Source: Paramacrobiotus richtersi (lineage: Eukaryota > Tardigrada > Eutardigrada > Parachela > Macrobiotidae). From it: a DNA stretch of 25,254 nucleotides. The stretch is taken from positions 1-25,254 of the forward strand of contig JAQGAU010000650.1 in assembly GCA_034698045.1 (NCBI GenBank). Reading direction: 5' to 3'. The notes under the pieces are model-generated. The model ran no database searches. It had not been told where the DNA came from and saw only the letters and a list, made by a program, of their open reading frames with translations. The position numbers and the translations under genes were made by a program. This document shows positions 9,384 through 19,993 of this stretch, in pieces. The first letter of the stretch is position 1. The number at the start of each line of letters is the position of its first letter.

Positions 9384-10650
9384 CTGTAAAACAACCTTTG
9401 GTCAAGCTTGTTACAACGTACAAAGATTTCCGCTGGAGCCAAAAAAACTCTACGCTTCATGGCATATGCTACAAGTACAGCCCCTCTCGCTCGAGATGCG
9501 AAGCTATACTGGTACGGCATTTATCGCTTGAAGGTTGTTGCAGAATGCCGTGAAGCACTTTCGTTGATATCAGCACCGGAAGGACGAAACAACGCAGCCA
9601 AGTTACATCAAAGAATCCAAACTTTCCTGGTGATGCTAGTGAAACTATATAACTTTTAACTTTTTTCCTCCTGTATCCGCTAAAGATTGCCTGTAGTAGC
9701 GGGAAGCAACTGAAGTCAGCTTATAATCCCAATCCCGAAGGGACCCGGTGGAGTTCCTTTTTACTGACCATACAACTGACGTGCAGAAAATGGTCTGCAG
9801 TACACTCTGCAGTCTATCTGTAGTGTGGCTCATCTAACAGGCTTTTAACCACACCTTCTGTTTGCATATACCGACAACCGCCTATCATTTTATCGTTGCA
9901 AAAGATTCCAGGTGACAGACGACCGAATATTGCTTTCCATAGACTTCAATATATATTTATGGATGGGATTTTAAAAAGCTCACTTACCGCTTCAGGAACC
10001 AACTTTTGTGATTTAATGGCTATACAGTTAAATAACCGTCCATATCACACTACCAGGGCCAAGAAATGGAATGACATGTAAGTTTTTGCGTGATGCACTA
10101 TTAGCTTTTGACAAACGGGATGCCGGAAAGGTAATTCCGTTAAGCCAGGGTGTTTCTTGCCTGCCTTAGTTTACAATCATTCAAGCAAGCTGCAAGTGTT
10201 CTGTTTACCTGTATAGAACCATCCCAACACAAGGCTGACCGCAAAAAGAACTTTACTGCTCGCGACCATTGTGACAGGGTTCAGAGTCCAGTAATATATC
10301 TCAGCTTTGCTCGTGTTGGCTCAGTTCTGTCGGAAAAGAAACAATACTGTGTTTAAGAACTTCCACTTTCAAGTCATGACAATGAATTGTCATAAAGTTT
10401 TATTATTTACGTTGTGGAAGGCCGCGCTGTGAGGTGACGGCCGTCAGCAACAACGTTGAGCTACTATAGCAACGGTACCCTTGGCTCACTAAACAGCCTC
10501 TTCCCATTCCACAACCTGATTCGATTCCACAATCCGTCGATGCCACAATTTGCTTCTCGCTGCACTCACAGAGCGCACATCCATCAAGCCGGGTCGCTGG
10601 AGCAGTAAGAGACGTTGCACTTTGCGCAACGTAATACCACCTATAGTGTT
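9384..10650. other. Stretch with no supported gene
   Basis: This should hold the 5' exon and promoter of the Ly6-like gene on the minus strand, but no signal-peptide exon with a phase-1 donor was convincing. Short frames on both strands lack motifs. Confidence 0.35.
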
Positions 10651-10654
10651 CGTC

Positions 10655-11135
10655 GAAGACCGCTTTATAGATAAGAATGCAACGTAAACCGAGCAGCTTC
10701 TTTTAATCTTTCGCCAGCTTAATCCAATCAAGTCACCGAAGTTAAGAACAGTTTTAGTTTTAGACGATAGAAGGAGCATAAAGCGGGATATGTAATGAAT
10801 GCATGACCTATGGTCATCGAGAGAGAGAGTGAATGTCGCCGCCCGTTGATCGCGCAGAAAGCAATTGGCCATAGGTACTAGTACGAAGTACTGCTGTTGT
10901 TCTTGCTTGGATTCGTATTTAGTTTAGTCAGTTCTACAGTAGTTTACTATTGCTCTGAATTGTTCTGTTAATCACTTTCCCATACGGAAAACAAGTCAAA
11001 CTGAACTGAACTATAGAAGTATACAAGTTAAACTGAAGCAAGTAGAGCTTACGTCTTCCGCCGAAGATTTGATAGCTCAGTTTAGCTTTTTGATTTTGTT
11101 GCTTTAACGGAAGCAGTATCCAGCTTAACTCGAAA
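10655..11135 (+). promoter_or_regulatory. Kinase 5' flank copy (unit 3)
   Basis: This is the counterpart of 3590-3850, with CGCTTTATAGATAAGAATGC, CAATCAAGTCACCGAA, TTAATCACTTTCCCATACGG and GCTTTAACGGAAGCA in the same order. About 200 bp of extra sequence separates the second and third blocks. Confidence 0.55.
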
Positions 11136-11260
11136 CAAATGGTTTGTGGCACCGGTTAAGCTGTTAGAGCCATCGTTAAACTGCGGTTCTTGTAAATATT
11201 TCGGTTGATATTTTACAGATTCTCTTTTGGGCTCGGCTTTCCATACCTCTACAGGAAGTA

Positions 11261-12192
11261 ATGGAAACCCTTTTCGATCAGATTCAGTCTAAGTAGTACG
11301 GCAGCAGTTGTCAATATAGTTACAAAACCAAAGACGTCGTCGGACGATGCCGATTTGGAACGGTTCACGAAGTAGCAGTGGCTGCAGTGCATAGTCGCAA
11401 TAGTTCATTGGAGGGACGCTCGATGGTCGTCAAAGTTTTCCATTTGCCTCAAGATAAGGAACCGTTAAACAGCCTCGAAAACTGAACAGAGTGCGAAACG
11501 GGATGAAAGCCGATATCGAAGACCAAAACCTAGTTAAGTACCGTAAAGTAACCATTATCAAAGCTTGTGGTGCAGTGTGTGTTGAACTGCTAATGGAATA
11601 TTGCCGCGGTATGTGTAACGGAAAAAACAGTTTTTTATGTGAAACGTTCGTGTATTTTCCCTGATCTGTCGAGAAAAATTTTTATTACTGCCTGTTGCAC
11701 ATTCTGCATTCGGTCACTTGCGCAACGATGCGTATTACTAAAAGCGAATGATGTTACTCAAAGGTCCAATTGCAACCGAGATACCGTTCCATATGATTTT
11801 TATTGCGCATTTCCTGATGACGTGCCTTACTCGTGACGTTCATTTTCAGGCGGAGATTTAGCTGTATTCTTGCAAAAACTGGCGGGAAGAAAGTTTTTGT
11901 TGGATGAGCGGACAGCGGTTCGTTTCATTTCTGATGTCGCGGAAGGGCTGAGTTAAGTACCTCCACAAAAAGAACATCACGCATGAAGATCTAAAACCAG
12001 GCAACGTGCTTATCGAACATGTGAGACGCGGTGAGGAAAGCTTGGCGATTTGTGATTTGGACGACTTTATCCAGATGCAAGGAAATCAGACCTGCGCAGG
12101 TGATGTTGCAAGCCTTCGCGGTACTTATCGGTACATGTCCCCGGAAATGCTTAGAACATTTGGCAATCCACCGACAGAAGAGCGACCTGGTG
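11261..12192 (+). pseudogene. Kinase pseudogene, copy of domain 1 (unit 3)
   Basis: The ATG at 11261 opens METLFDQIQSK, then a stop. This matches METVFDQIQSE of the gene at 3954. Further traces are MVVKVFHLPQDKEP, a good GTATGTG donor near 11611, a TTTTCAG acceptor before GCGGAGATTTAGC (about 11851), and a long well-kept stretch RGEESLAICDLDDFIQMQ to GTYRYMSPEMLRTFG (about 12026-12168). Stops in exon 1 and a small insertion before the catalytic loop break the frame. The copy ends abruptly after EERPG, where the rest of domain 1 and all of domain 2 are missing. The intact donor here is useful for reading the altered donor in the living copy. Confidence 0.88.
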
Positions 12193-12204
12193 TCTACTTA
12201 GTGT

Positions 12205-12590
12205 CGTATGTCAAAATTTATACGAAGTACACAATACTTTAGCAATGGTTTCAGCGTCGGTCTTTGTGCAAATTGCAGTATATCTGTACCTACAACAACA
12301 ACATCTTTACTCTGGTACATTTGTCAAACAGGTGCATTTTTGTTGCAATGTGGCGGCAAACCAGTCCGCCACCAAGCTTACAAAACATTAACACATAACG
12401 CCATTATCCGCGTTATTTTTAGTTCTTATTGAGCAGCAACATGGAAGGAAAGGGGACTAAGGTCATTGAACTGATTAAGTCCTTCGCTTCTGTTCGTAGC
12501 CGTAATTCCATTCATTATCCATTATGAGCCGTCCATAGTGGCATTTCTTTAGAAGTTTTAATACAAGATTGTCGACGGGGTGTGAAAATC
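12205..12590 (+). repeat. 3' flank and spacer copy (unit 3)
   Basis: GTCAAAATTTATAC at 12210 matches the sequence just past the kinase stop in unit 2. The stretch from about 12470 (GATTAAGTCC, then CCATTCATTATCCATT) matches the unit 1 spacer at 1333-1386. Confidence 0.6.
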
Positions 12591-12826
12591 AACGTTCTGC
12601 CCAGTTCGGTTCTACCTTGGCTGCTGAGACAGATTTGAATGTGGGCACGTCCCAAAAGAGCTGGTTTTGCGCCTTTTGACAGCACTTTCTCGAAGTGTTA
12701 AATGTGGACGGCAATGGGCTTATGTTCTTTATCTTGCTCAACTTGGCAATGTTGACACATAAGTCGTTCATTTCGTTTATCGCTCAGTTTTGATCTCCAT
12801 GTTGTACTTGTTCGGTATTGCAGCTA

Positions 12827-12834
12827 GTCCCAAT
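12827..12834 (+). repeat. Target-site duplication of the hAT-type element (GTCCCAAT)
   Basis: The same 8-mer follows the element at 13633-13640. Eight base pairs is the characteristic hAT duplication length. Confidence 0.9.
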
Positions 12835-13632
12835 TAGAGTTCTGCAATAGACTGGAAAATCCAGTCCAGTCCAATCCATACCAGAATATGGATCGGATTT
12901 AAGAAAAAAAATTATGGTTTTGGATTGGATTTGGATTTCGGTTTATCACAAATGGACCGGATTGGATTCAAAAACTTGTCCATAGTTTGCACAATTATTA
13001 GTCTAACAAATGCGGTGGGCAATGTTAACGGCACTAAACGAATATTTATTTTGCTTGCTGCAAACAAAACCCAGGTCTGCTTTTGTTCCCCCGGAGAAAA
13101 ATGCCGCCTACCCAGTTGTAATACAACGCTACCGTTTCAGACGAAGTGAAAAGGTTCACTTCGTCAAACATAATCCCACATTTTTCTGCAGCTAACTACC
13201 TAAATAACACAATTATCAGGTTTATTAGCGGACAATACCTGCTTGGCTTTTACTTTGATTTTAGTTTACATACTATAAATTTACGTTGGTCGTAGATGCT
13301 TGACTTTTGAAACGGATGGTCAGGTCGGTCAGCGCGCCCGTATGTTTGTGTGGTCTTATAAAACTTGATGAGAACTGCGTGTAAGTCGCACACTTTGCCG
13401 ATCAAATTTATGCTAAAGACCCTGAAATGGTTTAAGGGATTATAAAACAGTCAAAAAAAAAGAAAAACATTTTTTTTGGATTGGAATGGACTGGATTTGG
13501 ACCAGGGAAGAAATTTTTGGAATGGACTGGACGGATTGGGTGGGTCACGTTTGGGTTTGGACTGGATTTTGGAAACGAAAACACGTGTTGGATCGGACTG
13601 GACTGACTTTTTCAGTCCATTGCAGAACTCTA
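12835..13632. mobile_element. Non-autonomous hAT-type DNA transposon (798 bp)
   Basis: The ends are inverted repeats: the left reads TAGAGTTCTGCAATAGACTG and the right, in reverse complement, TAGAGTTCTGCAATGGACTG. An exact 8-bp duplication flanks them. The YAGRG-like terminus plus the 8-bp duplication are hallmarks of the hAT superfamily. Both subterminal zones carry many short repeats of the type GGATTGGA and GGACTGGA (12855-12975 and 13478-13600), typical binding-site arrays for hAT transposases. The interior has no transposase frame. The element lies in the spacer between the broken kinase and the GPCR of unit 3 and partly explains why that spacer is much longer than in unit 1. Confidence 0.92.
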
Positions 13633-13817
13633 GTCCCAATTCAGTGCAGAAATCCCGTTTTTTTTATTTATGTTACTATTTATTAGAAAACAACGTCCCA
13701 TTCTCCCACTCAGTAGCCTTTACAGGCTCCGGGGAAAAAGGGAAACGCTTTGATAATTTGAATGATGAATGTTGCATTCATGGGTGACTGCCGGCAAAAC
13801 TGGGTGCCGCAGCATCC

Positions 13818-13843
13818 AGAGCGCTGGCTTCAGCCAGCGCTCT
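13818..13843. repeat. Perfect short palindrome, 12-bp stem
   Basis: AGAGCGCTGGCT and AGCCAGCGCTCT are separated by TC. All twelve pairs are Watson-Crick. It lies between the hAT element and the GPCR, outside any gene. Confidence 0.85.
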
Positions 13844-14620
13844 ACTGTATGTCGTGTACGTTGCGGTATTGCATAAATATATGCACTCATCAAACATAAA
13901 GCAAAAATATCGAGTTTCCCACCACGTACAGGACAGTACTGAACCGTTGTCAGTTTCTAACAATACCAACGATTTTTCACCGGTTTTGCTTTAATGCCAT
14001 GATTAACAAATGCAAACCGTTTTTGCGAGTGAAACGAGGGCAGGAGCGATGGGAGAAGTCAGGGAATAACATTCTTTCATGGGATCACAGGATAAATCTG
14101 ATTCAAAGTGTCAACACAATTATTCAAACAAGTCTGAAAAAATCTTCTGAGGGCCTTGACGATAATCCAAAGAAAACTCATATCGGTAGGTACGAATTTG
14201 CGGTTTATCGTGGCTGTTCATTCAAGCTGAAAAACGTTTTTCGGTTCCGAACAGTAGGGTATTGAGTGGTTAGATTGAGAGCCCATGTGGCTTAAAACGC
14301 TTAACCAATGCGAAGAACGCTTTCAGAGCGGCCCCTCAGGAAATCTTGTTGACTACTTGAGAAGAATATGGTTAATGATTTGGTCCGTAGCCGTCACAAG
14401 CGACCTTGACATTTCTCTTTTGACCTTCAATTTTGCTCGTGCTTAGCGTGCGTGTTCGGTGCTTATTAAATTAAAATTTGCGTGACAGTTCAAAGTAGTT
14501 GTAAAACTTTCAAGAAACTTTTTCAGCCAGTTGTATGGCTTCGAACTTCTGTTGGTGTGTAACATGACTCGGTGACCTTAACATTTTGACTGTGTGGAGG
14601 TTGATAGACTACGAATCCCT
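13844..14620. other. Stretch with no supported gene
   Basis: It holds a short plus frame at 13999-14265 without recognisable motifs. Relative to the unit 1 spacer, this and the hAT region are extra sequence inserted in unit 3. Confidence 0.35.
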
Positions 14621-14664
14621 AAGGTGCAGCTGCTTAAGGCGTATTCATTGCGACATTTACGTAG

Positions 14665-14670
14665 TATAAA
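14665..14670 (+). promoter_or_regulatory. TATA box of the GPCR gene
   Basis: TATAAA sits 113 bp before the GPCR start codon and is preserved with its surroundings in the dead unit 1 copy (1549-1554). That conservation supports it as a core promoter element. An initiator-like TCACTC lies about 30 bp downstream. Confidence 0.55.
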
Positions 14671-14777
14671 TTCAAGCGATAACATGGATCTTTCATTACT
14701 CACTCCCATTACTTCAAAATCTTCGCAGTCTGTAGAATAACAGCAGCAAAGAAAGGTCACTAACATTTGTTCATACC

Positions 14778-15989
14778 ATGAATCTGTCGACGAATTTATC
14801 TAACGTAACAGCTAAACTGAACACTACGTCTCACCACGGCCCCAACACAGCATTTTTAGGGTACCTGCATCTTCTCGTGGCAGTGGTCAGCTTTATCAGC
14901 AACCCCTTGATACTCTACGTCTACGCTAAGTCCTCACAACTGTGGACGCCGTTTTCCGTGTATGTCATCAGTCTGACCGTTTTCGATCTTATCAAATCCT
15001 GCACTCATCGCTTTTACCTAATTAGCAACGCTCTACAAATTCCCTGGCTACTGGGGGACAACTACTGTGTATTCGTTTTGTTTGTCGCTACTCTCATTAG
15101 CGGATCAATCCTCCATACACAAATGCTGATCAGTGCTAACAGACTGTGGGCCGTGACTTTTCCGAATCATTACCGAATCTACCACTCAAAAAAGGTATCA
15201 ATTTGCAGCGTGGCTGCGGTCATGGTGTATATAGCGGCTTGGGCACTTCCTGGCTTCGTTCTGGTGGACCCGCAGTCACATTCTAGTTCGAAGTTCTGTA
15301 TGTATGCTTTCTCCGAGATGAACCTGCTTTTCCTGATGACGGGTGTGTTCACCCACTTCTTTCCCCAAGCGTTCGTTGTTTGTCTGTATCCGTTCGTTTT
15401 CTGGAAAGTCCATGCCGTGATGCGACGAAAGGTCGAGGTCACCAAGGATCACCGGTTGGCATCCACTGACACGAAGAAAACCTTACCGAGCGGCAACAGT
15501 GCTGATCCACAACCGACCGCTACCGAAACCAACGACCCAGAAGCACGGTAACATAAAACTGCACATTTTTCAGAGTAACATTGTTTGATATGGACCTCGT
15601 AAATTTTTACAGCGAATCATCGCTCCTATGTGATTATTAAGAAAGCAGGAAATTTAGAAAACTTCAAATAAGTGTCGATATTCTTATGATCTTATAGTGC
15701 CATAACGGAGGAGTCGAAAGGAAAGCAGCGACTAAAGAAACTAGCGGCGAACGTTAGTTCACAGCGACATTTTGGCGTGCTAACTGCCATGTTGGTCAGT
15801 ATCATCGTGTTCTACACACCGGTACATATCGCATTCGCGCTGGCCATTGGAGGACGTGCAGATTTTCGTTTCGTGGCGATCGGACATCTGCTGGAAGCTG
15901 TTGACTGCACTCTTAATCCAATTCTATGTTTTCTTTTTGCACGGGAATGGCGAGAGGCTGCACGCAGACTGCTGAAGTCGAAGACATAG
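14778..15989 (+). CDS. Orphan class A (rhodopsin-like) GPCR
   Basis: Two exons, 14778-15547 and 15698-15989, join through GTAACA...TTATAG with matching phase 2 and give 353 residues. The N-terminus has four NxS/T glycosylation sites (residues 2, 6, 9, 15). Seven helices are visible. Class A landmarks: N42 (SNPLIL, helix 1), D70 (LTVFDL, helix 2), C97 and C174 for the usual disulfide, NRL at 121-123 in place of DRY, W155 in helix 4, FYTP in helix 6 (CWxP position) and NPILC in helix 7 (NPxxY position). The intron falls in the third intracellular loop. The ligand is unknown, and nothing in the binding region identifies a peptide or amine class. The length is normal and no break is seen, so it is probably a working plasma-membrane receptor. 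Confidence 0.88.
15548..15697 (+). other. GPCR intron (150 bp)
   Basis: The donor is CG then GTAACAT and the acceptor is ATCTTATAG. The junction codon CG+T gives Arg and leads into AITEESKGKQRLKKL, the end of the third cytoplasmic loop. Confidence 0.85.
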
Positions 15990-16928
15990 CGGCACATTGT
16001 GGAAACAATGTACGCAGCCGTCTAGACTCAGTAGTCTTCTAGATTGGATTACGTACACGATTTTATTCACTTGGTTGTATTTTGTTGCTTTTTTAGGGTG
16101 TAACCATTAGTCTGATTGTGTTGAACTGGTGTTTGAACAGATTTATCGATTTAGGCCTTATTCATTACAGTAATTCATATTATCAAAAAAAAAGTGTGGT
16201 ACAGAATTCATGCATAACGAGTTCTACATATATCCGTGCCCGCTAGCGATCTCACATTTTCCCGATATTGTTGCGATGAGATTTCCACGTGCGTACTGAG
16301 GTATAAATTTTATCAATCAGCTTATTGGTTTCGTTTCTGGTCGCGTGTTCTTTGGATCGAAATAACATGACGACTGTCTATGTGTAAGAAATGTCAGAAG
16401 ATGTACATGAGTTCCGTAATACTGATTTCACAGTGAAATATCGAAGATAATGGCTCATAATACATAATTCGAGATGCTGTTTTAAGCGCGTGTGTTTGTT
16501 TATTGCGTTTTAACACCTTCACAATCAGTGGCAGTCACTGCAGGCAATGAATGGACTTCGTAAAAAATAAAAAGTATATGAAACGCGAAACATGCAAATC
16601 GTGCAAAACCGATCGTTTATTCTCTTGCAAAGCATGTTTTGCAGTAGCAACGATTAAACAAGAATCCATTTCTCACACTCGCGCAGGTCAGCTGCTGGAG
16701 AAAATTTAATAACGTAACAACTACTAAAATTTTATTTCTACTTGACATCCGGCCAGAGATTATTATGAAACGATTTACTGCTATTTACACAATGCATTTT
16801 AATGCGTTAATCAACGATCAAAACGCGCGTTGATCGTACAGAAAACAACGTATGCACAGCTGATTAGGAGATCCAATTCGCAATTACTGCAGCTCACTTC
16901 GACGAGTGTTTTGAACCTATGTTGTGGT
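15990..16928. other. Intergenic region between two convergent genes
   Basis: It lies between the GPCR 3' end and the minus-strand membrane protein 3' end. AATAAA at 16566-16571 could serve the GPCR. TTTATT about 190 bp beyond the minus-strand stop could be the poly(A) signal of the other gene. A small inverted repeat (ATCAACG...CGTTGAT) occurs near 16808-16835. No gene is seen. Confidence 0.4.
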
Positions 16929-18240
16929 CTATATTAGTGGTTGGCAAGTCGTTGATGTTTTTGCACTGCTCCTCAGTGGAATACCAACTCCTTTGGATAA
17001 TCTAATCGAAGAACTATGATTGCTATCCAGTGGCACATCCGACCTTGACCACCTATGAAACACGCAATCACGGGCGAAGAAAGTGGCGGCTGCTTGTATC
17101 CCCATCTTCATAGCAATAAACAAGAAGAACATAATAGTTGCTGGCACAAAAAAGTCACTTTTCGAATCAATAATCCAGATATTCCCCGTCATACCCGTTT
17201 GGGTTTTGAACAATACGCATATTGTGAAGATAATGTCAGAGACGGAGATCAGTAACCCGATCACATTTAGGATAAAAAATGTCCGGAGAAAACGCTGCTG
17301 GCACTGACCACGCTTGAATGTGATCGCGGACCGGCCGATCCTTCCCGCGACGATCATGCAGATAATGTCAATGATTTCGAAGACTATTAAAATCCACCTC
17401 CTCCATGGGAATACTTTGTCTCGTATTTCGCCCGGATCAAAAACCTCTACAAGGAGATACAAAACTTGCAATCGGAAAAAATTGGTGAACATACTCGATA
17501 TACCGTAGGTATCTGGTGATATTAGGTGAATACAGACTGATCGATGGTCATAAGAAACTGGATGGTTACTTCTGATTGCTTAGCTGCGTGAATTTGTGAT
17601 TACCACCGTAAAGAAATATAAAATGCATATTGGCCTACGGGTTTATACATTGATCCAACTGCACTAACGCATGAGCTCAGTTAACAATCGCTGTTGCGAG
17701 CATTGATGGTATCTGTACCTGTTGTTTATGAATTTTATGACTTTTCTGAGGCTTTCTAAACTTTCTGAAGCTTTTGTCTATGAGAATAAGAAGCTACTAC
17801 TCGTGATAACCGACTGTTATATTACCAACCGCGTGTACGAAATATAACCTAATTCTTTCTGGTACCGCGCTGATAGAAGTGACCATCGCAAGCTACAGTA
17901 ATACGCCATCAGATCTTGGTAATCGTTGCGAGACCAACTCAAATAATATTTTTTCTCAGTTATGCTAACAGCACGTGTCGTAAATTACAATAATATAATA
18001 ATGTCACGAAACGATCAAGATTCATGCTGCATATACACACAGAATCAACTGAATATCGGTTATACTCACGGCATTCCTGATGTCCAGCAAATATTCCTAT
18101 CCCGAACGCAATCAGCAAACCAAACACACATCCAACATAGTTTTCAGTGCTAGCCAGTACAACAAGTGTTCTAGGGTGCTTAGTTTCGTACCCCATGCTA
18201 GGTATGTTTGCCGTTAGCAGTGTCCATGCCGCGGAAAATA
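16929..18240 (-). CDS. Multi-pass membrane protein, 5' exon not found
   Basis: Exons 18240-18070 and 17512-16929 join through GTGAGT...ATCACCAG with matching phase 1. The first visible exon starts with a phase-1 acceptor (ATGTTTCAG), so at least one upstream exon exists that I could not locate. About 250 residues are visible. Four hydrophobic helices stand out: near 33-53 (YVGCVFGLLIAFGIGIF), 96-112 (WILIVFEIIDIICMIVAG), 134-158 (FFILNVIGLLISVSDIIF) and 177-203 (FVPATIMFFLFIAMKMG). A Ser-rich cytoplasmic-type tail of about 45 residues follows. I do not recognise the family. The layout suits a tetraspan-type integral membrane protein, but the tetraspanin CCG motif is absent. Confidence 0.7.
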
Positions 18241-18624
18241 CTGAAACATTTTAATCTCTGATTCTAAGTTTTTACCATTTATATAGAGAAAGACAAAGTT
18301 TTTAACCAGATGAATACCATAATTAATGCCTATACAATGCGTGATCTGAGTCAAATTTGCTGAAGTGAAGTGCAGTTTATATCAAATTGTTTCACACCAT
18401 AAGAATGATTTTCGACAACAGTTCTCTTTGTGGGTAGAACCTCGTGGTATCACTGCAGAAATCTAGCCTACAGGCAAGTAATGTCGATCGCAAGCAGTTT
18501 TCTCAAGCAATATAACTTGCTTTGTTGGCTTAAGGCATTTGAAACCAATGACTTCCAATCGTAGACTGTTAAAATGTCAAAATCAGTTAACGCGTACGCA
18601 TAGCTTATTTCCGGGACATAACAC

Positions 18625-18822
18625 ATGCAAGCTGTTTTGTGTGCAATTGCCTTATTGTTAGTACTGTATACAACTTGCTGCCGAATAAATACAACAGAAA
18701 TCAAATCTGCATTATTTGTGGTACTGATTATCACAACATGGTTTTATCTTTTGCGACTGCTACCGAGTAGTACTGTGGTCTTTTACCTTTACCTTCACAC
18801 CGCCATTGCGCAGCTCCCTTAG
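18625..18822 (+). CDS. Possible small hydrophobic protein (65 codons)
   Basis: An ATG frame begins MQAVLCAIALLLVLYTTCC, which looks like a signal peptide or membrane segment, and has a second hydrophobic stretch SALFVVLIITTWFYLL. No homologue, promoter or splice context is recognised, and AT-rich DNA can give such frames by chance. It lies upstream of the minus-strand membrane protein gene in opposite orientation. Confidence 0.2.
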   Translation: MQAVLCAIALLLVLYTTCCRINTTEIKSALFVVLIITTWFYLLRLLPSSTVVFYLYLHTAIAQLP

Positions 18823-18901
18823 TCAGTTGCAAGAAACTGCGCGATGTACTTCATCAAAACGTCCCAGGATTAATAACCATAGACGCCATAGCATAACCGA
18901 T

Positions 18902-18928
18902 TTATTATTATTATTATTATTATTATTA
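18902..18928 (+). repeat. (TTA)9 microsatellite
   Basis: There are nine uninterrupted TTA units, with similar TAACCGATTTA flanks on both sides. Confidence 0.95.
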
Positions 18929-19686
18929 CCGATTAACCGATTTACAGTATACATGCACACTGATCCCGTATAGAGTTTTCAAATTTCTTTGTATTTTTGT
19001 GGCCAAAATCACCCCGATAAGCGTTCTGTAGCCAGAACCTGTTTTACATAGGGAATATCACCAGAACAAGAGCATCTACGTAATATGACACATATCTCGA
19101 AACAATTCGCACATTTTACTACGACCTACAGCAAATCGCATTTGTACGTGGAGAATCAGTTGCCGGGCCCGACGTTTTCGGCACCAATAAGTTCCGGTGT
19201 GGCTTCCGGCTACAGAATAGTGACGGGAGTGATTTGAATCAGTGGAAAACCAAAATTGTTGTAAACCAACTTGCCAGTAAAATCAACTGCTAACAAGTGC
19301 AGGAGTTGTTGTATAGCCTCTATAGTAATTCCGGGAACATTTCGGTGTTCACCGAAAAGCAGGCGGGGAGTTCCGGACGCACTGGTTTGTGAAAAGAGTT
19401 ATTTATCATGATGTGCTTTGGATACGATAAGTCAAACCTACATTACACTCTGCTTCTACTTTAGGCTGCGGCTAGCATCCCTGGTTAGTAGCCAGACGCT
19501 TATCTCGCAGTACAAAAAAGTGTCACGGTTTCAGTACAATTATTCTTGGTAATCCGTTAATGTTCAAAAGTTTTCAAGGACGTATCTCAGTGCTGTTAAA
19601 CAACCAACAGCTTCACGTATGATAACGCTGATATCGACGTGGGCAACAGCGGTTAACGTTGGATCAGAAATATATCACTTTCCTAA
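18929..19686. other. Stretch with no supported gene
   Basis: On the plus strand, 19086-19398 is open in one frame except for a single TAA (19300-19302). No start codon or family motif supports it. Nothing else was seen. Confidence 0.3.
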
Positions 19687-19860
19687 CTATTGACTTCCAT
19701 AATTTGTCTCACCACATGTACCGACATCGAGGGACTCGTACGCACACGGCACATGCCGAAAAAATCGGCCACCAGTAATCAATTTCATAACTTGCGCACC
19801 CGCCACACACACGTACAACTTGGAACAGTCAAAATATTCCAGGATCACATAACGCTGCCG
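19687..19860 (-). pseudogene. Chitin-binding (CBM14/peritrophin-A-like) exon, probably decayed
   Basis: The minus-strand frame reads DCSKLYVCVAGAQVMKL then GGRFFRHVPCAYESLDVGTC, with the spacing of the middle and end of a CBM14 domain (DCSKxYVC, GxxF, C...C). The third cysteine position (normally C before P/xG) is occupied by Ile. Just upstream, in another frame, LCDPGIF looks like the domain's usual opening, directly after a plausible acceptor (TTACGGCAG). A frame change and loss of a few codons therefore seem to separate the two parts. It lies about 130 bp beyond the stop codon of the serine protease, on the same strand. It could be a relic exon of that gene or of a neighbour. Confidence 0.45.
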
Positions 19861-19993
19861 TAACTTCGACAAACAAAACGAACAAATGTTAGACAACAAC
19901 AACTATTGCTTTCATGAGGCATTAACAATTACGAACTCATTTATTTACGACTTTCCATACAGGTTTTGGATGTTCAATCCGTCATCTTACGGA

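Noticed and set aside
9407-9490. MKRRVFLAPAEIF as a signal-peptide exon for the Ly6-like gene
   Set aside because: Its GTACGT donor leaves phase 0 while the next exon needs phase 1, and the intron would be only 38 nt. The peptide is also a poor signal sequence.
10489-10872. A 127-codon minus-strand frame
   Set aside because: It overlaps the duplicated kinase 5' flank on the opposite strand, and the matching flank in unit 2 has no such frame. No motif.
19086-19398. Plus-strand frame open for about 100 codons apart from one TAA
   Set aside because: No start codon, no splice support and no recognised domain. Frames of this kind occur by chance when six are scanned.
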